Shown here piece by piece: positions 1 through 5,986 of a stretch of 10,088 nucleotides of DNA. The stretch covers positions 1 to 10,088 of the forward strand of contig CALMDN010000015.1 of the NCBI GenBank assembly GCA_937864935.1, in the 5' to 3' direction. How positions within the stretch are numbered: the stretch's first letter is position 1; each line of letters opens with the position of its first letter. Origin of the DNA: an uncultured Bacteroidales bacterium. GTDB taxonomy: Bacteria; Bacteroidota; Bacteroidia; Bacteroidales; Lentimicrobiaceae. A program made the translations under genes and the position numbers. The notes under the pieces are model-generated. The model made no database searches. It saw only the letters and a program-made list of their open reading frames with translations, and was not told the origin of the DNA.

Positions 1-1
1 G

Positions 2-337
2 AAGCAGATGGTAAGGCAGGCTTTGTTCGTAAGCTTTGCCAATACCAACCAGTTTGGTTACAATACCATCATTTCTCCGGATGCCCGCATCGACGACGGA
101 CTGGTTGATGTGTGTATCGTAAAGAAAGTACCGCTGCTGTATGCCCCGCGGGTGGTCGGGATGCTGATCACACGCAGGGTTGATTCATCGGGTTTTGTAG
201 AGATTGTCAGAGCCCGGAAAATTAAGCTCACAAGAAATAAGAACCGGGTAGTCAACATCGACGGAGAGCCGGTTAAACTGACAAAGGATCTTGAGATTTC
301 AGTGAATCCCCTTTCAATCAGGATGATTATTCCGTAA
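2..337 (+). CDS. Diacylglycerol kinase family (YegS/LCB5-type) lipid kinase, C-terminal part only
   Basis: The gene enters from the left edge in frame 2, so only the last 111 or so residues are visible; the ATG at 8 is probably internal. The visible part matches the C-terminal beta-sandwich domain of the DagK/YegS/sphingosine kinase family: a QFGYNTIISPDARIDDGLVD stretch followed near the end by NIDGEPV, which corresponds to the conserved IDGE segment of this family. These cytosolic, membrane-associated enzymes phosphorylate diacylglycerol or related lipids with ATP. The ATP-binding N-terminal domain with its GGDGT motif lies outside the window, so substrate and completeness cannot be judged. 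It ends 10 bp before the SUI1 gene, suggesting co-transcription. Family assignment is fairly safe; substrate is unknown. Confidence 0.85.
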   Translation, partial: KQMVRQALFVSFANTNQFGYNTIISPDARIDDGLVDVCIVKKVPLLYAPRVVGMLITRRVDSSGFVEIVRARKIKLTRNKNRVVNIDGEPVKLTKDLEISVNPLSIRMIIP

Positions 338-347
338 TTCTGTAAAT

Positions 348-695
348 ATGGCTGATAAAAAGAACAATAAACCTCTGGGAGTCGTTTATTCCACCAATCC
401 CGATTTTTCCTATAACTATGGCAAGGCGGAAGAACCAGACACGCTTCCGCCGCAGCAGCAGGACCTGAGGGTGATGCTCGACAAAAAGATGAAAGGCGGC
501 AAGAAGGCCACACTGATCACCGGTTTTGTGGGTACGGAGGATGACCTTTCGGCTTTGGCAAAACAGCTGAAAAACCTGTGTGCGGCCGGGGGCTCCGCCT
601 CTGAAGGGGTAATTCTCGTTCAGGGGGATTTCAGACAGAAGATTCTGGACTTTCTTGTTAAGAAAGGCTATAAGGTCAAACTTTCGGGTGGCTGA
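348..695 (+). CDS. yciH: SUI1/eIF1-like translation factor (YciH family)
   Basis: This 115-residue protein carries the SUI1 fold in its C-terminal two thirds: a basic KGGKKATLITGF strand at about residues 49-60, a helix around 64-78, then GGSASEGVILVQGDFRQKIL at 81-100 and the family-typical end KKGYKVKLSGG. The first 45 residues are polar and low in complexity, as is usual for bacterial YciH proteins. Eukaryotic eIF1 binds the small ribosomal subunit and controls start-codon fidelity; bacterial homologues are thought to act on initiation, but their role is less clear. The start is the first ATG after the upstream stop; no clear Shine-Dalgarno precedes it. The 10-bp gap to the lipid kinase gene suggests one transcript. 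Length and motifs are normal for the family. Confidence 0.9.
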   Translation: MADKKNNKPLGVVYSTNPDFSYNYGKAEEPDTLPPQQQDLRVMLDKKMKGGKKATLITGFVGTEDDLSALAKQLKNLCAAGGSASEGVILVQGDFRQKILDFLVKKGYKVKLSGG

Positions 696-800
696 TATGC
701 CCGGAAGACCTAACTTTACGATTCAATAACGCACAACAGGTTAACAGATCATCCCGGCCGGTATGTAAGCGGATTAACCAACAATAAAGCCTTTCAGCAG

Positions 801-2450
801 ATGCACGAAATGACTTCAAGAATACTTGCGTTTCTTCAGCGGAATCCCTGGTTCTTCTATGCCTTTACCATTTTCATGCTTTTCCCTGCGCTGTTCTGGC
901 ACCTGGGATTTCTGGCCATTAATTTCCCGACCGACGAACCCACCCGCGCTCTGGTTGCCATGGAAATGATTGTCAGCGACAACTACATAACCCCGACCAT
1001 CAACGGAGAGTACTATTACAACAAACCCCCGCTCTACAACTGGATAATAGTGGCTTTTTATAAAATGACCGGCAATTATTCAGAGTTTACCCTCCGCCTG
1101 CCGATGATAATCTCTCTGCTCCTTTTCGGGATCACGATTTTTTATTACGTCAGAAAACATCTGGGTAACAAACAGGCATTCATCGTCTCCATCCTGTTCA
1201 TTACCTCGGGTAGAATTCTGTTCTGGGATTCGTTTCTCGGACTGATCGACATCACCTTTTCCTGGCTGGTTTACAGTGCATTTATGCTGATTTATCACCT
1301 GCATGCGAAGAAAAAATACCTTGCCCTTTTTCTGGTTTCTTACCTGCTTACTGCGGTTACCTTTCTTATGAAAGGCTTGCCATCGCTGGTGTTTCAGGGA
1401 ATTACCCTGCTGGTGTTTTTCAGTTACAACAGGGAATTCAGGAAGCTGTTCAACTGGCGGCATTTTGCCGGAATCGGGTTGTTTCTGGTGATTGTCGGCA
1501 GTTATTACCTGATTTATTTCAGGTACAACTCGCTCGATAATGTTTTTACCACGCTCTTCAGCGAAAGCGAAAAGCGCACCATCATCAATTACGGATGGGT
1601 ACGGTTTGTTACCCATCTGTTTACCTTCCCGCTTGAGATGTTTTATCATTTCTTCCCCTGGTCGGTACTCTGGATTTTCTTTTTCAGGAAGGACTTCCGT
1701 AAAGCATTGCAGGATCATCCCTTCCTCAGGTTCAATTTTTTGGTATTTATTTTCAACATCATCATTTACTGGACATCGCCCGAGTCGTATCCGCGTTACA
1801 TCTTCATGCTGTTCCCTCCGCTGTTTACCATTCTGGTTTATATGTTCTTCGAGGACCTGAAAGTGAACGGACTGCGCAGCCGGGTTGTTGAATATTTCCT
1901 GCTGGGCGTGATGATTCTGGGCATTGCCTTCGCCGTTCCCATGCCCCTGCTCGAACAGACCGGTTTTGTCGATCAGGCCTGGCTGAAGGCGGGCGTGATT
2001 TTTTTTGCCATGATCATTCTTACCTTTTTCTACTACAGGCTGAAGGAGCAGCGGATGATCATCTTTGCTGCCGCGATGCTGGTAATGAGGGTCGGGTTCG
2101 ACTGGTTTATCATCCCTCCGCGCTACGATGATTTTCAGGTTCACAAGGAGATGTCGCTCAAGGCTGCGCAAGTGTCATACGATGGTGAGCTGCACATTTA
2201 CCGGCATTCTGAGACCGAACACGCCACGACCTTTTACATCACCATGGGCCGGCAACGGCTGCTGAAGCGTCAGGATTCGGATTTCAATACCCACGATTTT
2301 TATTACCTTGATCCGCGGCTCATGCCTGAAGATTGTTACAAAACCCTTTATGAGTTTCAGCTCTACCGGCACGACCGGCCTATACGGATAGTGATGCTGA
2401 ACGAAAAAGGTGTGGCATACAACGGACCGTTTATCGAAATCAATCCATAA
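801..2450 (+). CDS. ArnT/PMT-like membrane glycosyltransferase, GT39 family
   Basis: This 549-residue protein has about a dozen hydrophobic segments from residue 16 to about 440, then a soluble tail of roughly 110 residues. After the first segment comes the GT39/ArnT signature: an acidic pair in PTDEPTRA (D45, E46) in the first periplasmic loop, then INGEYYYNKPPLYNW at about 67-81, equivalent to the NGxPYxxKPPLxxW motif. Later SPESYPRYIFMLFP resembles the conserved LPRY segment of ArnT. These enzymes transfer a sugar from a polyprenyl-phosphate donor to lipid A, a protein or another glycan on the periplasmic side of the inner membrane; the acceptor cannot be told here. ATG 801 is the first start and ATG 810 (Met4) is an alternative; neither has a clear ribosome site. 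The mechanosensitive channel gene follows after 2 bp. Confidence 0.85.
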   Translation: MHEMTSRILAFLQRNPWFFYAFTIFMLFPALFWHLGFLAINFPTDEPTRALVAMEMIVSDNYITPTINGEYYYNKPPLYNWIIVAFYKMTGNYSEFTLRLPMIISLLLFGITIFYYVRKHLGNKQAFIVSILFITSGRILFWDSFLGLIDITFSWLVYSAFMLIYHLHAKKKYLALFLVSYLLTAVTFLMKGLPSLVFQGITLLVFFSYNREFRKLFNWRHFAGIGLFLVIVGSYYLIYFRYNSLDNVFTTLFSESEKRTIINYGWVRFVTHLFTFPLEMFYHFFPWSVLWIFFFRKDFRKALQDHPFLRFNFLVFIFNIIIYWTSPESYPRYIFMLFPPLFTILVYMFFEDLKVNGLRSRVVEYFLLGVMILGIAFAVPMPLLEQTGFVDQAWLKAGVIFFAMIILTFFYYRLKEQRMIIFAAAMLVMRVGFDWFIIPPRYDDFQVHKEMSLKAAQVSYDGELHIYRHSETEHATTFYITMGRQRLLKRQDSDFNTHDFYYLDPRLMPEDCYKTLYEFQLYRHDRPIRIVMLNEKGVAYNGPFIEINP

Positions 2451-2452
2451 AG

Positions 2453-3724
2453 ATGACACTATTACAACTGGGTACCAGGGTAAAGGATCTGCTTACCCAT
2501 TGGGGCTTCTCTGAGGAATTCTCCGCTGGCATGCGCGACATTACGGATTTTGTGATGGGTCTGGCTGTGATTCTGCTGGGTTACTATGCCATCAGGTATG
2601 TGGTGTTGGGGGTTGCACGCAGAATCTCCCGTCGCTCCTCAACCACATGGGATGACGCACTTTTTCAGAACAAGGTTTTTCACAAGGCCTTGCTGCTGGT
2701 GCCTGGGCTGATGATCAGTTCAATGATTCCTTATACCCTTGACGAATTCCCGGCAGCGATCATCTGGACACAGCGGGTTGTGCAGATTTACCTGGTTTTC
2801 GTAACCCTTTCGGTGATCAACGCCTTCCTGAACGCGCTGTATGAAATCTATCAGGGGTATGAAGTGTCGAAAGCCAAGCCCATCAAAGGGTACCTGCAGG
2901 TGATGAAGATTGTTTTTGTGATTGTCGGAGTGATTATTGTGATCTCGATGCTGCTCGATAAATCGCCTGTGTATCTGCTCGGGGGATTGGGGGCATTTTC
3001 TGCGGTGCTGATGCTGGTATTCCGTGATCCCATCCTTGGACTGGCGGCCGGCATTCAGATTTCGGCCAACGACATGGCCAGGCCAGGTGACTGGATAGTA
3101 ATGGGGAAGTCAGGCGCCGATGGTGTGGTTACCGATATTTCACTTACCACCGTGAAGGTACAGAACTGGGATAAGACCATCACCACCATTCCAACCTACG
3201 CACTTGTTTCTGAAAGTTTCACCAACTGGCGGGGGATGGAAGAGTCGGGAGGCCGGAGGATCAAGCGCTCCATCAATCTGGACATGAACAGTGTTAAATT
3301 CTGCACTGCTGAGATGATTGAACGTTTTTCAAACATCAGCCTTATCAGGGATTACATTACCCGAAAGGAAGAAGAACTATCGGCCTACAACAGTGCACAG
3401 GAGATCGACAATACGGTGCTGGTGAACGGCCGCCGGCAAACCAACCTGGGCGTTTTCAGGGCTTACCTGGTTGCTTACCTCAGAAACAACCCCAATATCC
3501 GCAACGATATGGCCTTTCTTGTCCGCCAGCTTCAGCCGGGAGAGAGCGGGATACCGGTCGAGATCTATGTTTTCAGCAAGGAACAGGAATGGTCGGCTTA
3601 TGAAGACATTCAGTCTGATATTTTTGACCACATTCTTGCTGCAGTTCCGGAATTCGGACTGCAGGTATTTCAGAATCCGTCGGGAGCCGACTTCCGCAAC
3701 CTCAGGATTCCGCTTCAGGACTGA
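2453..3724 (+). CDS. MscS-family mechanosensitive ion channel (YbdG-like)
   Basis: This 423-residue protein has about five hydrophobic segments (about 31-55, 78-95, 106-128, 148-167 and the pore helix at about 172-200) and a cytosolic domain. The pore-lining helix is rich in Gly/Ala (LLGGLGAFSAVLMLVF) and runs into RDPILGLAAGIQI, the MscS helix 3b region; ARPGDWI and later NWDKTITTIPTYALVSESFTNW mark the following beta domain. The TTWDD segment at 64-68 and the RRIKRSI segment at 268-274 are typical of the YbdG/MscM subgroup rather than of short MscS. Such channels open under membrane tension and release solutes on osmotic downshock. The start lies 2 bp after the GT39 stop, so translation is likely coupled. 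Its last 23 bp overlap the 3' end of the lycopene cyclase gene on the other strand. Confidence 0.9.
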   Translation: MTLLQLGTRVKDLLTHWGFSEEFSAGMRDITDFVMGLAVILLGYYAIRYVVLGVARRISRRSSTTWDDALFQNKVFHKALLLVPGLMISSMIPYTLDEFPAAIIWTQRVVQIYLVFVTLSVINAFLNALYEIYQGYEVSKAKPIKGYLQVMKIVFVIVGVIIVISMLLDKSPVYLLGGLGAFSAVLMLVFRDPILGLAAGIQISANDMARPGDWIVMGKSGADGVVTDISLTTVKVQNWDKTITTIPTYALVSESFTNWRGMEESGGRRIKRSINLDMNSVKFCTAEMIERFSNISLIRDYITRKEEELSAYNSAQEIDNTVLVNGRRQTNLGVFRAYLVAYLRNNPNIRNDMAFLVRQLQPGESGIPVEIYVFSKEQEWSAYEDIQSDIFDHILAAVPEFGLQVFQNPSGADFRNLRIPLQD

Positions 3725-4412
3725 TTTCAGCCTTTCCGCGCGTACGTAACCATTCGTATATGGTTGTGTTCATCAGCAACATCAGCAATCCATAGATGGT
3801 ATCTTCTACAGGGATGGTTCCCAGGCGTATGCCCAGGTTGCGGCTGTCGTCGTACCACACCACCGGTTCGGGGGTGAACATTCCTGTTAAAGCACCATTG
3901 ACAATGAAGAACGGAATCAGCGTGGCGAAATACATTACATAGAAGCGGCCCAGGTAGGGAGCTTTGATAACAAAATAATGAAGCAGAAGGAAAACTGCAG
4001 CCGACAGAAAAGTTACAAACGTATAGGTCTTTTCAGGGACTGAAACTGCAATGCCAATCAGTACAATAGAGAGTGCCAGAGTCAGGTTGCGGGCAAACGG
4101 GCCCAGGAAATCTTTTCTGATCAGGTATTCAAAGGCGTGGTATGTGAACAGGCAGGCGTAGGGTATCGCAATGAAAAACATCCACTCTTCAACGGGCAGG
4201 TTGGAAAGGTAAATCCCCTGCAGATACTTCGGGTTGAATCCCCAGACGCCGGCTGCTGTTTTGTAGATGTCCCAGGGGATAAAGACAAGCATGGTCCCCA
4301 GCATGGCCGGGAACAGGTACTTCCAGTTGCGGTAAAACTTCAGACGTTTGTCGAACCCGGCCAGCAAAGGAACTGAAATCGAAAGAAGGTTGATCCAGAA
4401 ATAGTAAGACAT
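3702..4412 (-). CDS. crtYcd: Lycopene cyclase, fused CrtYc/CrtYd (CarR-like) type
   Basis: This integral membrane protein of 236 residues has about seven hydrophobic segments. It contains two copies of the lycopene cyclase domain: LPVEEWMFF at 72-80 in the first half and IPVEDTIYGLL at 200-210 in the second, each preceded by a similar Gly/Pro-rich stretch (IPWDIYKTAAGVWGFNPKY and LIPFFIVNGALTGMFTPEP). This is the non-FAD, membrane type known as CrtYc plus CrtYd heterodimers in actinobacteria and as fusions in archaea, fungi and some Bacteroidota. It should convert lycopene to beta-carotene. I chose the ATG at 4412 over the one at 4472: the 20 extra residues would be encoded by the AAAAAGT repeat array, and MSYYFWIN fits the family's usual start. 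Beta- versus epsilon- or single-ring cyclization cannot be told from sequence. Confidence 0.88.
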   Translation of the reverse strand: MSYYFWINLLSISVPLLAGFDKRLKFYRNWKYLFPAMLGTMLVFIPWDIYKTAAGVWGFNPKYLQGIYLSNLPVEEWMFFIAIPYACLFTYHAFEYLIRKDFLGPFARNLTLALSIVLIGIAVSVPEKTYTFVTFLSAAVFLLLHYFVIKAPYLGRFYVMYFATLIPFFIVNGALTGMFTPEPVVWYDDSRNLGIRLGTIPVEDTIYGLLMLLMNTTIYEWLRTRGKAEISPEAES

Positions 4413-4435
4413 TGGTGGAGGAAAAAGTCTAAAGT

Positions 4436-4463
4436 AAAAAGTAAAAAGTAAAAAGTAAAAAGT
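4436..4463 (+). repeat. Tandem heptamer array (AAAAAGT)4
   Basis: Four perfect 7-bp copies of AAAAAGT lie at 4436-4442, 4443-4449, 4450-4456 and 4457-4463. A shortened copy (AAAGT) precedes them at 4431-4435, and another AAAAAGT lies at 4422-4428. On the strand of the cyclase gene this reads as ACTTTTT units and would give a U-rich 5' leader ending about 20 nt before the start codon. Confidence 0.9.
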
Positions 4464-4498
4464 TAAGCTCAAAGTTCATTCAAAGCTCAAAGTTCAAA

Positions 4499-4529
4499 GC
4501 CTGCCTGACTGCCGTCAGAGCAGACAGGC
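4499..4529. other. Imperfect hairpin in the cyclase leader
   Basis: The arms GCCTGCCTG (4499-4507) and CAGACAGGC (4521-4529) pair at eight of nine positions around a 13-nt loop; inside, CTGAC/GTCAG could form an alternative stem. Read on the minus strand it would lie at the very start of a transcript from the promoter at 4538-4569. It is not followed by a U run next to the stem, so it is unlikely to be an ordinary intrinsic terminator. Confidence 0.5.
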
Positions 4530-4537
4530 TCAAAGTA

Positions 4538-4569
4538 CAAAACTAAAATCTAAAAGGAGATCATTACAA
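4538..4569 (-). promoter_or_regulatory. Candidate Bacteroidota-type promoter for the lycopene cyclase gene
   Basis: On the minus strand TAGTTTTG (4545 to 4538) is a perfect match to the -7 consensus TAnnTTTG. A TTG (4569 to 4567) stands 21 bp upstream as the -33 element. Transcription would begin near 4531, giving a leader of about 118 nt with a hairpin and the U-rich array. It suggests that the cyclase gene can be transcribed apart from the rest of the crt genes. This is a pattern match only. Confidence 0.5.
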
Positions 4570-4774
4570 TATCTCAAGTGTTATGTCAAGCGTAAAGTGT
4601 CGCATCGAATTAAATGAAAGTTTCATCGCTTAAATAAGTTCGCTACCTTTTACTTTGGACTTTTTACTTTTGACTTGACACTAGGTTCTCTGGGTCAGCC
4701 GTTTGCACGTGTTTTGACAGGCAGGGCTTGTCTCCTTGTCATTTGCTTTGAAAACCAATCTCTCCGGTAATTCC

Positions 4775-4820
4775 CCCTCGTCCCTCGTCCCTCGTCCCTC
4801 GTCCCTCGTCCCTCGTCCCT
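4775..4820 (+). repeat. Tandem heptamer array (CCCTCGT)6 plus partial copy
   Basis: Six perfect 7-bp copies of CCCTCGT run from 4775 to 4816, followed by CCCT at 4817-4820; CC at 4773-4774 lengthens the first C run. Further CGTCCCT-type pieces occur at 4845-4851 and 4859-4885, twice after TCAG (TCAGCGTCCCTC at 4854-4865 and 4874-4885). On the minus strand, the sense strand of crtZ, the array gives seven G runs of three or more spaced by ACGA, a regular G3N4 pattern with quadruplex potential. Confidence 0.92.
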
Positions 4821-4824
4821 TGGT

Positions 4825-4844
4825 CACTGAGCGAAGTCGAAGTG
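4825..4844 (+). repeat. Short interspersed repeat with CACT/AGTG ends
   Basis: The 20-mer CACTGAGCGAAGTCGAAGTG sits between the two blocks of CCCTCGT-type repeats. Its ends CACT and AGTG are complementary, and GAAGTCGAAGTG contains an internal near-repeat. From memory, very similar strings recur between genes in many Bacteroidota genomes; that recollection has not been checked here. Confidence 0.55.
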
Positions 4845-4873
4845 CGTCCCTTTTCAGCGTCCCTCGTCCCTTC

Positions 4874-5341
4874 TCAGCGTCCCTCTTTCTGTTTCTTCGA
4901 AAACTCCTCGTAATAGTACTTCATCGGGGCTACCAGAAACCCGTAATTGTAGTGTGCGTGGGGGTTGTGATGCTCCAGGTGGGCTTTGACCGTTGCCCTG
5001 AGGTAGCGGTTTGAGAAGTTTCTGAGAATCGGTACCCTTTGGTGCACATACACATCGTGAAACATGAAATAGGCAAATCCGTAAAGGAAAATACCGATGC
5101 CAATGCTCAGCAGGTAGCTGTTGGGATCTGTTACGCCAAGATAGATCAGCAGAATGCTGGGTACGGCAAAAATCACCGCAAACACATCGTTCCATTCAAT
5201 TTTCCTGCCATCACGCACATGGTGATCCTTGTGCAATACCCAAAGAAATCCATGCATTACGTACTTGTGGGTAAACCATGCCATAAATTCCATGAATAGG
5301 AAGGCTGCAATAACCAGCACTATATTCAGAAAAAGTTCCAT
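4874..5341 (-). CDS. crtZ: Beta-carotene 3-hydroxylase (CrtZ)
   Basis: This 155-residue membrane protein belongs to the di-iron fatty acid hydroxylase/CrtZ family. All expected histidine clusters are present: HKYVMH (H25, H30), HKDHH (H37, H40, H41), HDVYVH (H95, H100) and HLEHH (H121, H124, H125), followed by NPHAHYNYG. Hydrophobic segments lie at about 3-22, 51-69 and 76-94. The enzyme uses O2 to hydroxylate C3 and C3' of the beta rings, turning beta-carotene into zeaxanthin. The start ATG at 5341 gives the usual CrtZ length. The last three codons (Glu-Gly-Arg) and the TGA lie inside a copy of the CCCTCGT-type repeat, so the original C-terminus may have been replaced; the catalytic part is intact. 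It follows idi by 100 bp and precedes the cyclase gene by 461 bp. Confidence 0.93.
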   Translation of the reverse strand: MELFLNIVLVIAAFLFMEFMAWFTHKYVMHGFLWVLHKDHHVRDGRKIEWNDVFAVIFAVPSILLIYLGVTDPNSYLLSIGIGIFLYGFAYFMFHDVYVHQRVPILRNFSNRYLRATVKAHLEHHNPHAHYNYGFLVAPMKYYYEEFSKKQKEGR

Positions 5342-5398
5342 TTTATTTTGTTAATGTTAAGTTAAACAGATTGTTACGGTGTAATCGGCAATACAATA

Positions 5399-5414
5399 AA
5401 CACATTTGTGTGTT
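5399..5414. promoter_or_regulatory. Inverted repeat between idi and crtZ
   Basis: AACACA and TGTGTT form perfect 6-bp arms around TTTG. It lies 58 bp upstream of the crtZ start and 28 bp after the idi stop in reading direction. On the minus strand a short U-rich stretch (TTATT) follows, so it could be a weak terminator or attenuator between idi and crtZ, or an operator. No good TAnnTTTG promoter was found in this 100-bp gap. Confidence 0.3.
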
Positions 5415-5441
5415 GATTTGTTGAGGCTGAAATTCCTGTTT

Positions 5442-5975
5442 TCAGTTTTTTTTCAGATTTTCCCTGAAGTACGCTTCAACCCTGTCGAAAGCAATGCGAA
5501 ACCATATGGTAAAGGATTCGGGATGCTGGTCCATTTCAGCCCTGACCTGCCCGATAGCGGCATACCGGTAATCGGCCACCTCATCCGGGTTGACCTGAGG
5601 GATGGTATCGGAGGTGCCGATGAATACATGATCGAATTCATGCTCGGTAAGCTGGTTGTCAAGCTCAGCCTCGTAGATAAAGGAAAATGCTTCCTCGAAG
5701 TCACAGTCAAACCCCATTTCTTCCTTCATCCGGCGGTGGGCTGCATCGGCCGTTTCTTCCCCGGGGCGGGGGTGACTGCAGCAGGTATTGGTCCACAAAC
5801 CAGGTGAATGGTATTTCGAGAGGGCACGCTGTTGCAGCAGCAATTTGCCTGAGCTGTTGAAGATAAAAACTGAGAATGCCCGGTGCAGGTGAGCACCTGT
5901 ATGGGCTTCCATTTTCTCCATGAAGCCGGTCATGTTGTCCTGTTCATCAACCAGTATAACGTGTTCTGTGATCAT
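5442..5975 (-). CDS. idi: Isopentenyl-diphosphate delta-isomerase, type I (Nudix)
   Basis: This 177-residue protein is a normal-length type I IDI. It shows WTNTCCSHP at 61-69, where Cys66 aligns with the catalytic Cys67 of the E. coli enzyme and His68 is the metal-binding histidine. GEETADAAHRRMKEEMGF at 72-89 is the degenerate Nudix helix, and TEHEFDHVF at 110-118 holds the second metal and acid site (Glu111, Glu113). It interconverts isopentenyl and dimethylallyl diphosphate in the cytosol, supplying the allylic primer for C20 GGPP. It lies 11 bp after the unknown secreted protein gene and reads the same way, so it is part of the crt operon. Nothing seems missing. The two adjacent cysteines are a small oddity, since the E. 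coli enzyme has only one at that place. Confidence 0.95.
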   Translation of the reverse strand: MITEHVILVDEQDNMTGFMEKMEAHTGAHLHRAFSVFIFNSSGKLLLQQRALSKYHSPGLWTNTCCSHPRPGEETADAAHRRMKEEMGFDCDFEEAFSFIYEAELDNQLTEHEFDHVFIGTSDTIPQVNPDEVADYRYAAIGQVRAEMDQHPESFTIWFRIAFDRVEAYFRENLKKN

Positions 5976-5986
5976 CTCGGGTTGTT

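Larger units (their letters stand above)
4422..4665. repeat. Inverted pair of AAAGT-rich segments
   Basis: The left segment at 4422-4443 and the reverse complement of the right segment at 4644-4665 agree at 20 of 22 bases (AAAAAGTCTAAAGTAAAAAG on the left; differences at positions 9 and 19). They enclose about 200 bp that include the candidate cyclase promoter. They could be a pair of the same intergenic repeat in opposite orientation or the ends of one small element; no target duplication was seen. Confidence 0.6.
4413..4873. other. 461-bp repeat-rich gap between crtZ and the lycopene cyclase gene
   Basis: No protein-coding gene is supported here. From left to right it holds an AAAAAGT array (4436-4463), two copies of the 14-mer AAGCTCAAAGTTCA (4465-4478, 4483-4496), a hairpin (4499-4529), a candidate promoter for the cyclase (4538-4569), a palindrome ATGAAA-G-TTTCAT (4614-4626), an inverted copy of the AAAGT-type repeat (4644-4665), a small hairpin (4716-4732) and a CCCTCGT array with satellites (4775-4885). 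Possible reading frames through it are repeat-encoded or shadows. Confidence 0.75.

Noticed and set aside
711..718. TAACTTTA as a -7 box for the GT39 gene
   Set aside because: It matches five of six fixed positions, but no TTG lies at 19-23 bp upstream; too weak to list as a promoter.
739..779. GGTTAA ... TTAACC arms around the palindrome CCGGCCGG before the GT39 gene
   Set aside because: The arms are only 6 bp with a 29-bp loop, and no U run follows; chance is a sufficient explanation.
1080..2171. 363-residue open frame on the minus strand inside the GT39 gene
   Set aside because: It is antisense to a gene with clear motifs, its product is low in hydrophobic order and rich in Gln/His/Lys/Glu, and it shows no domain; a shadow frame.
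4413..4472. N-terminal extension of the lycopene cyclase from the ATG at 4472
   Set aside because: The 20 extra residues are encoded by the AAAAAGT array and would add a Phe/Leu-rich tail in front of the normal family start at 4412.
4716..4732. Hairpin GACAGGC-AGG-GCTTGTC as a terminator for crtZ
   Set aside because: The stem is 7 bp with one wobble pair, but no U run follows on either strand.
4422..4885. CRISPR array or full insertion sequence in the crtZ-cyclase gap
   Set aside because: Repeats are 7 bp in direct contact without spacers, and no transposase frame or target duplication is visible.
4736..5014. Plus-strand frame crossing the CCCTCGT array
   Set aside because: Its middle encodes repeat peptides (SSLVPRP) and its 3' half is antisense to crtZ.
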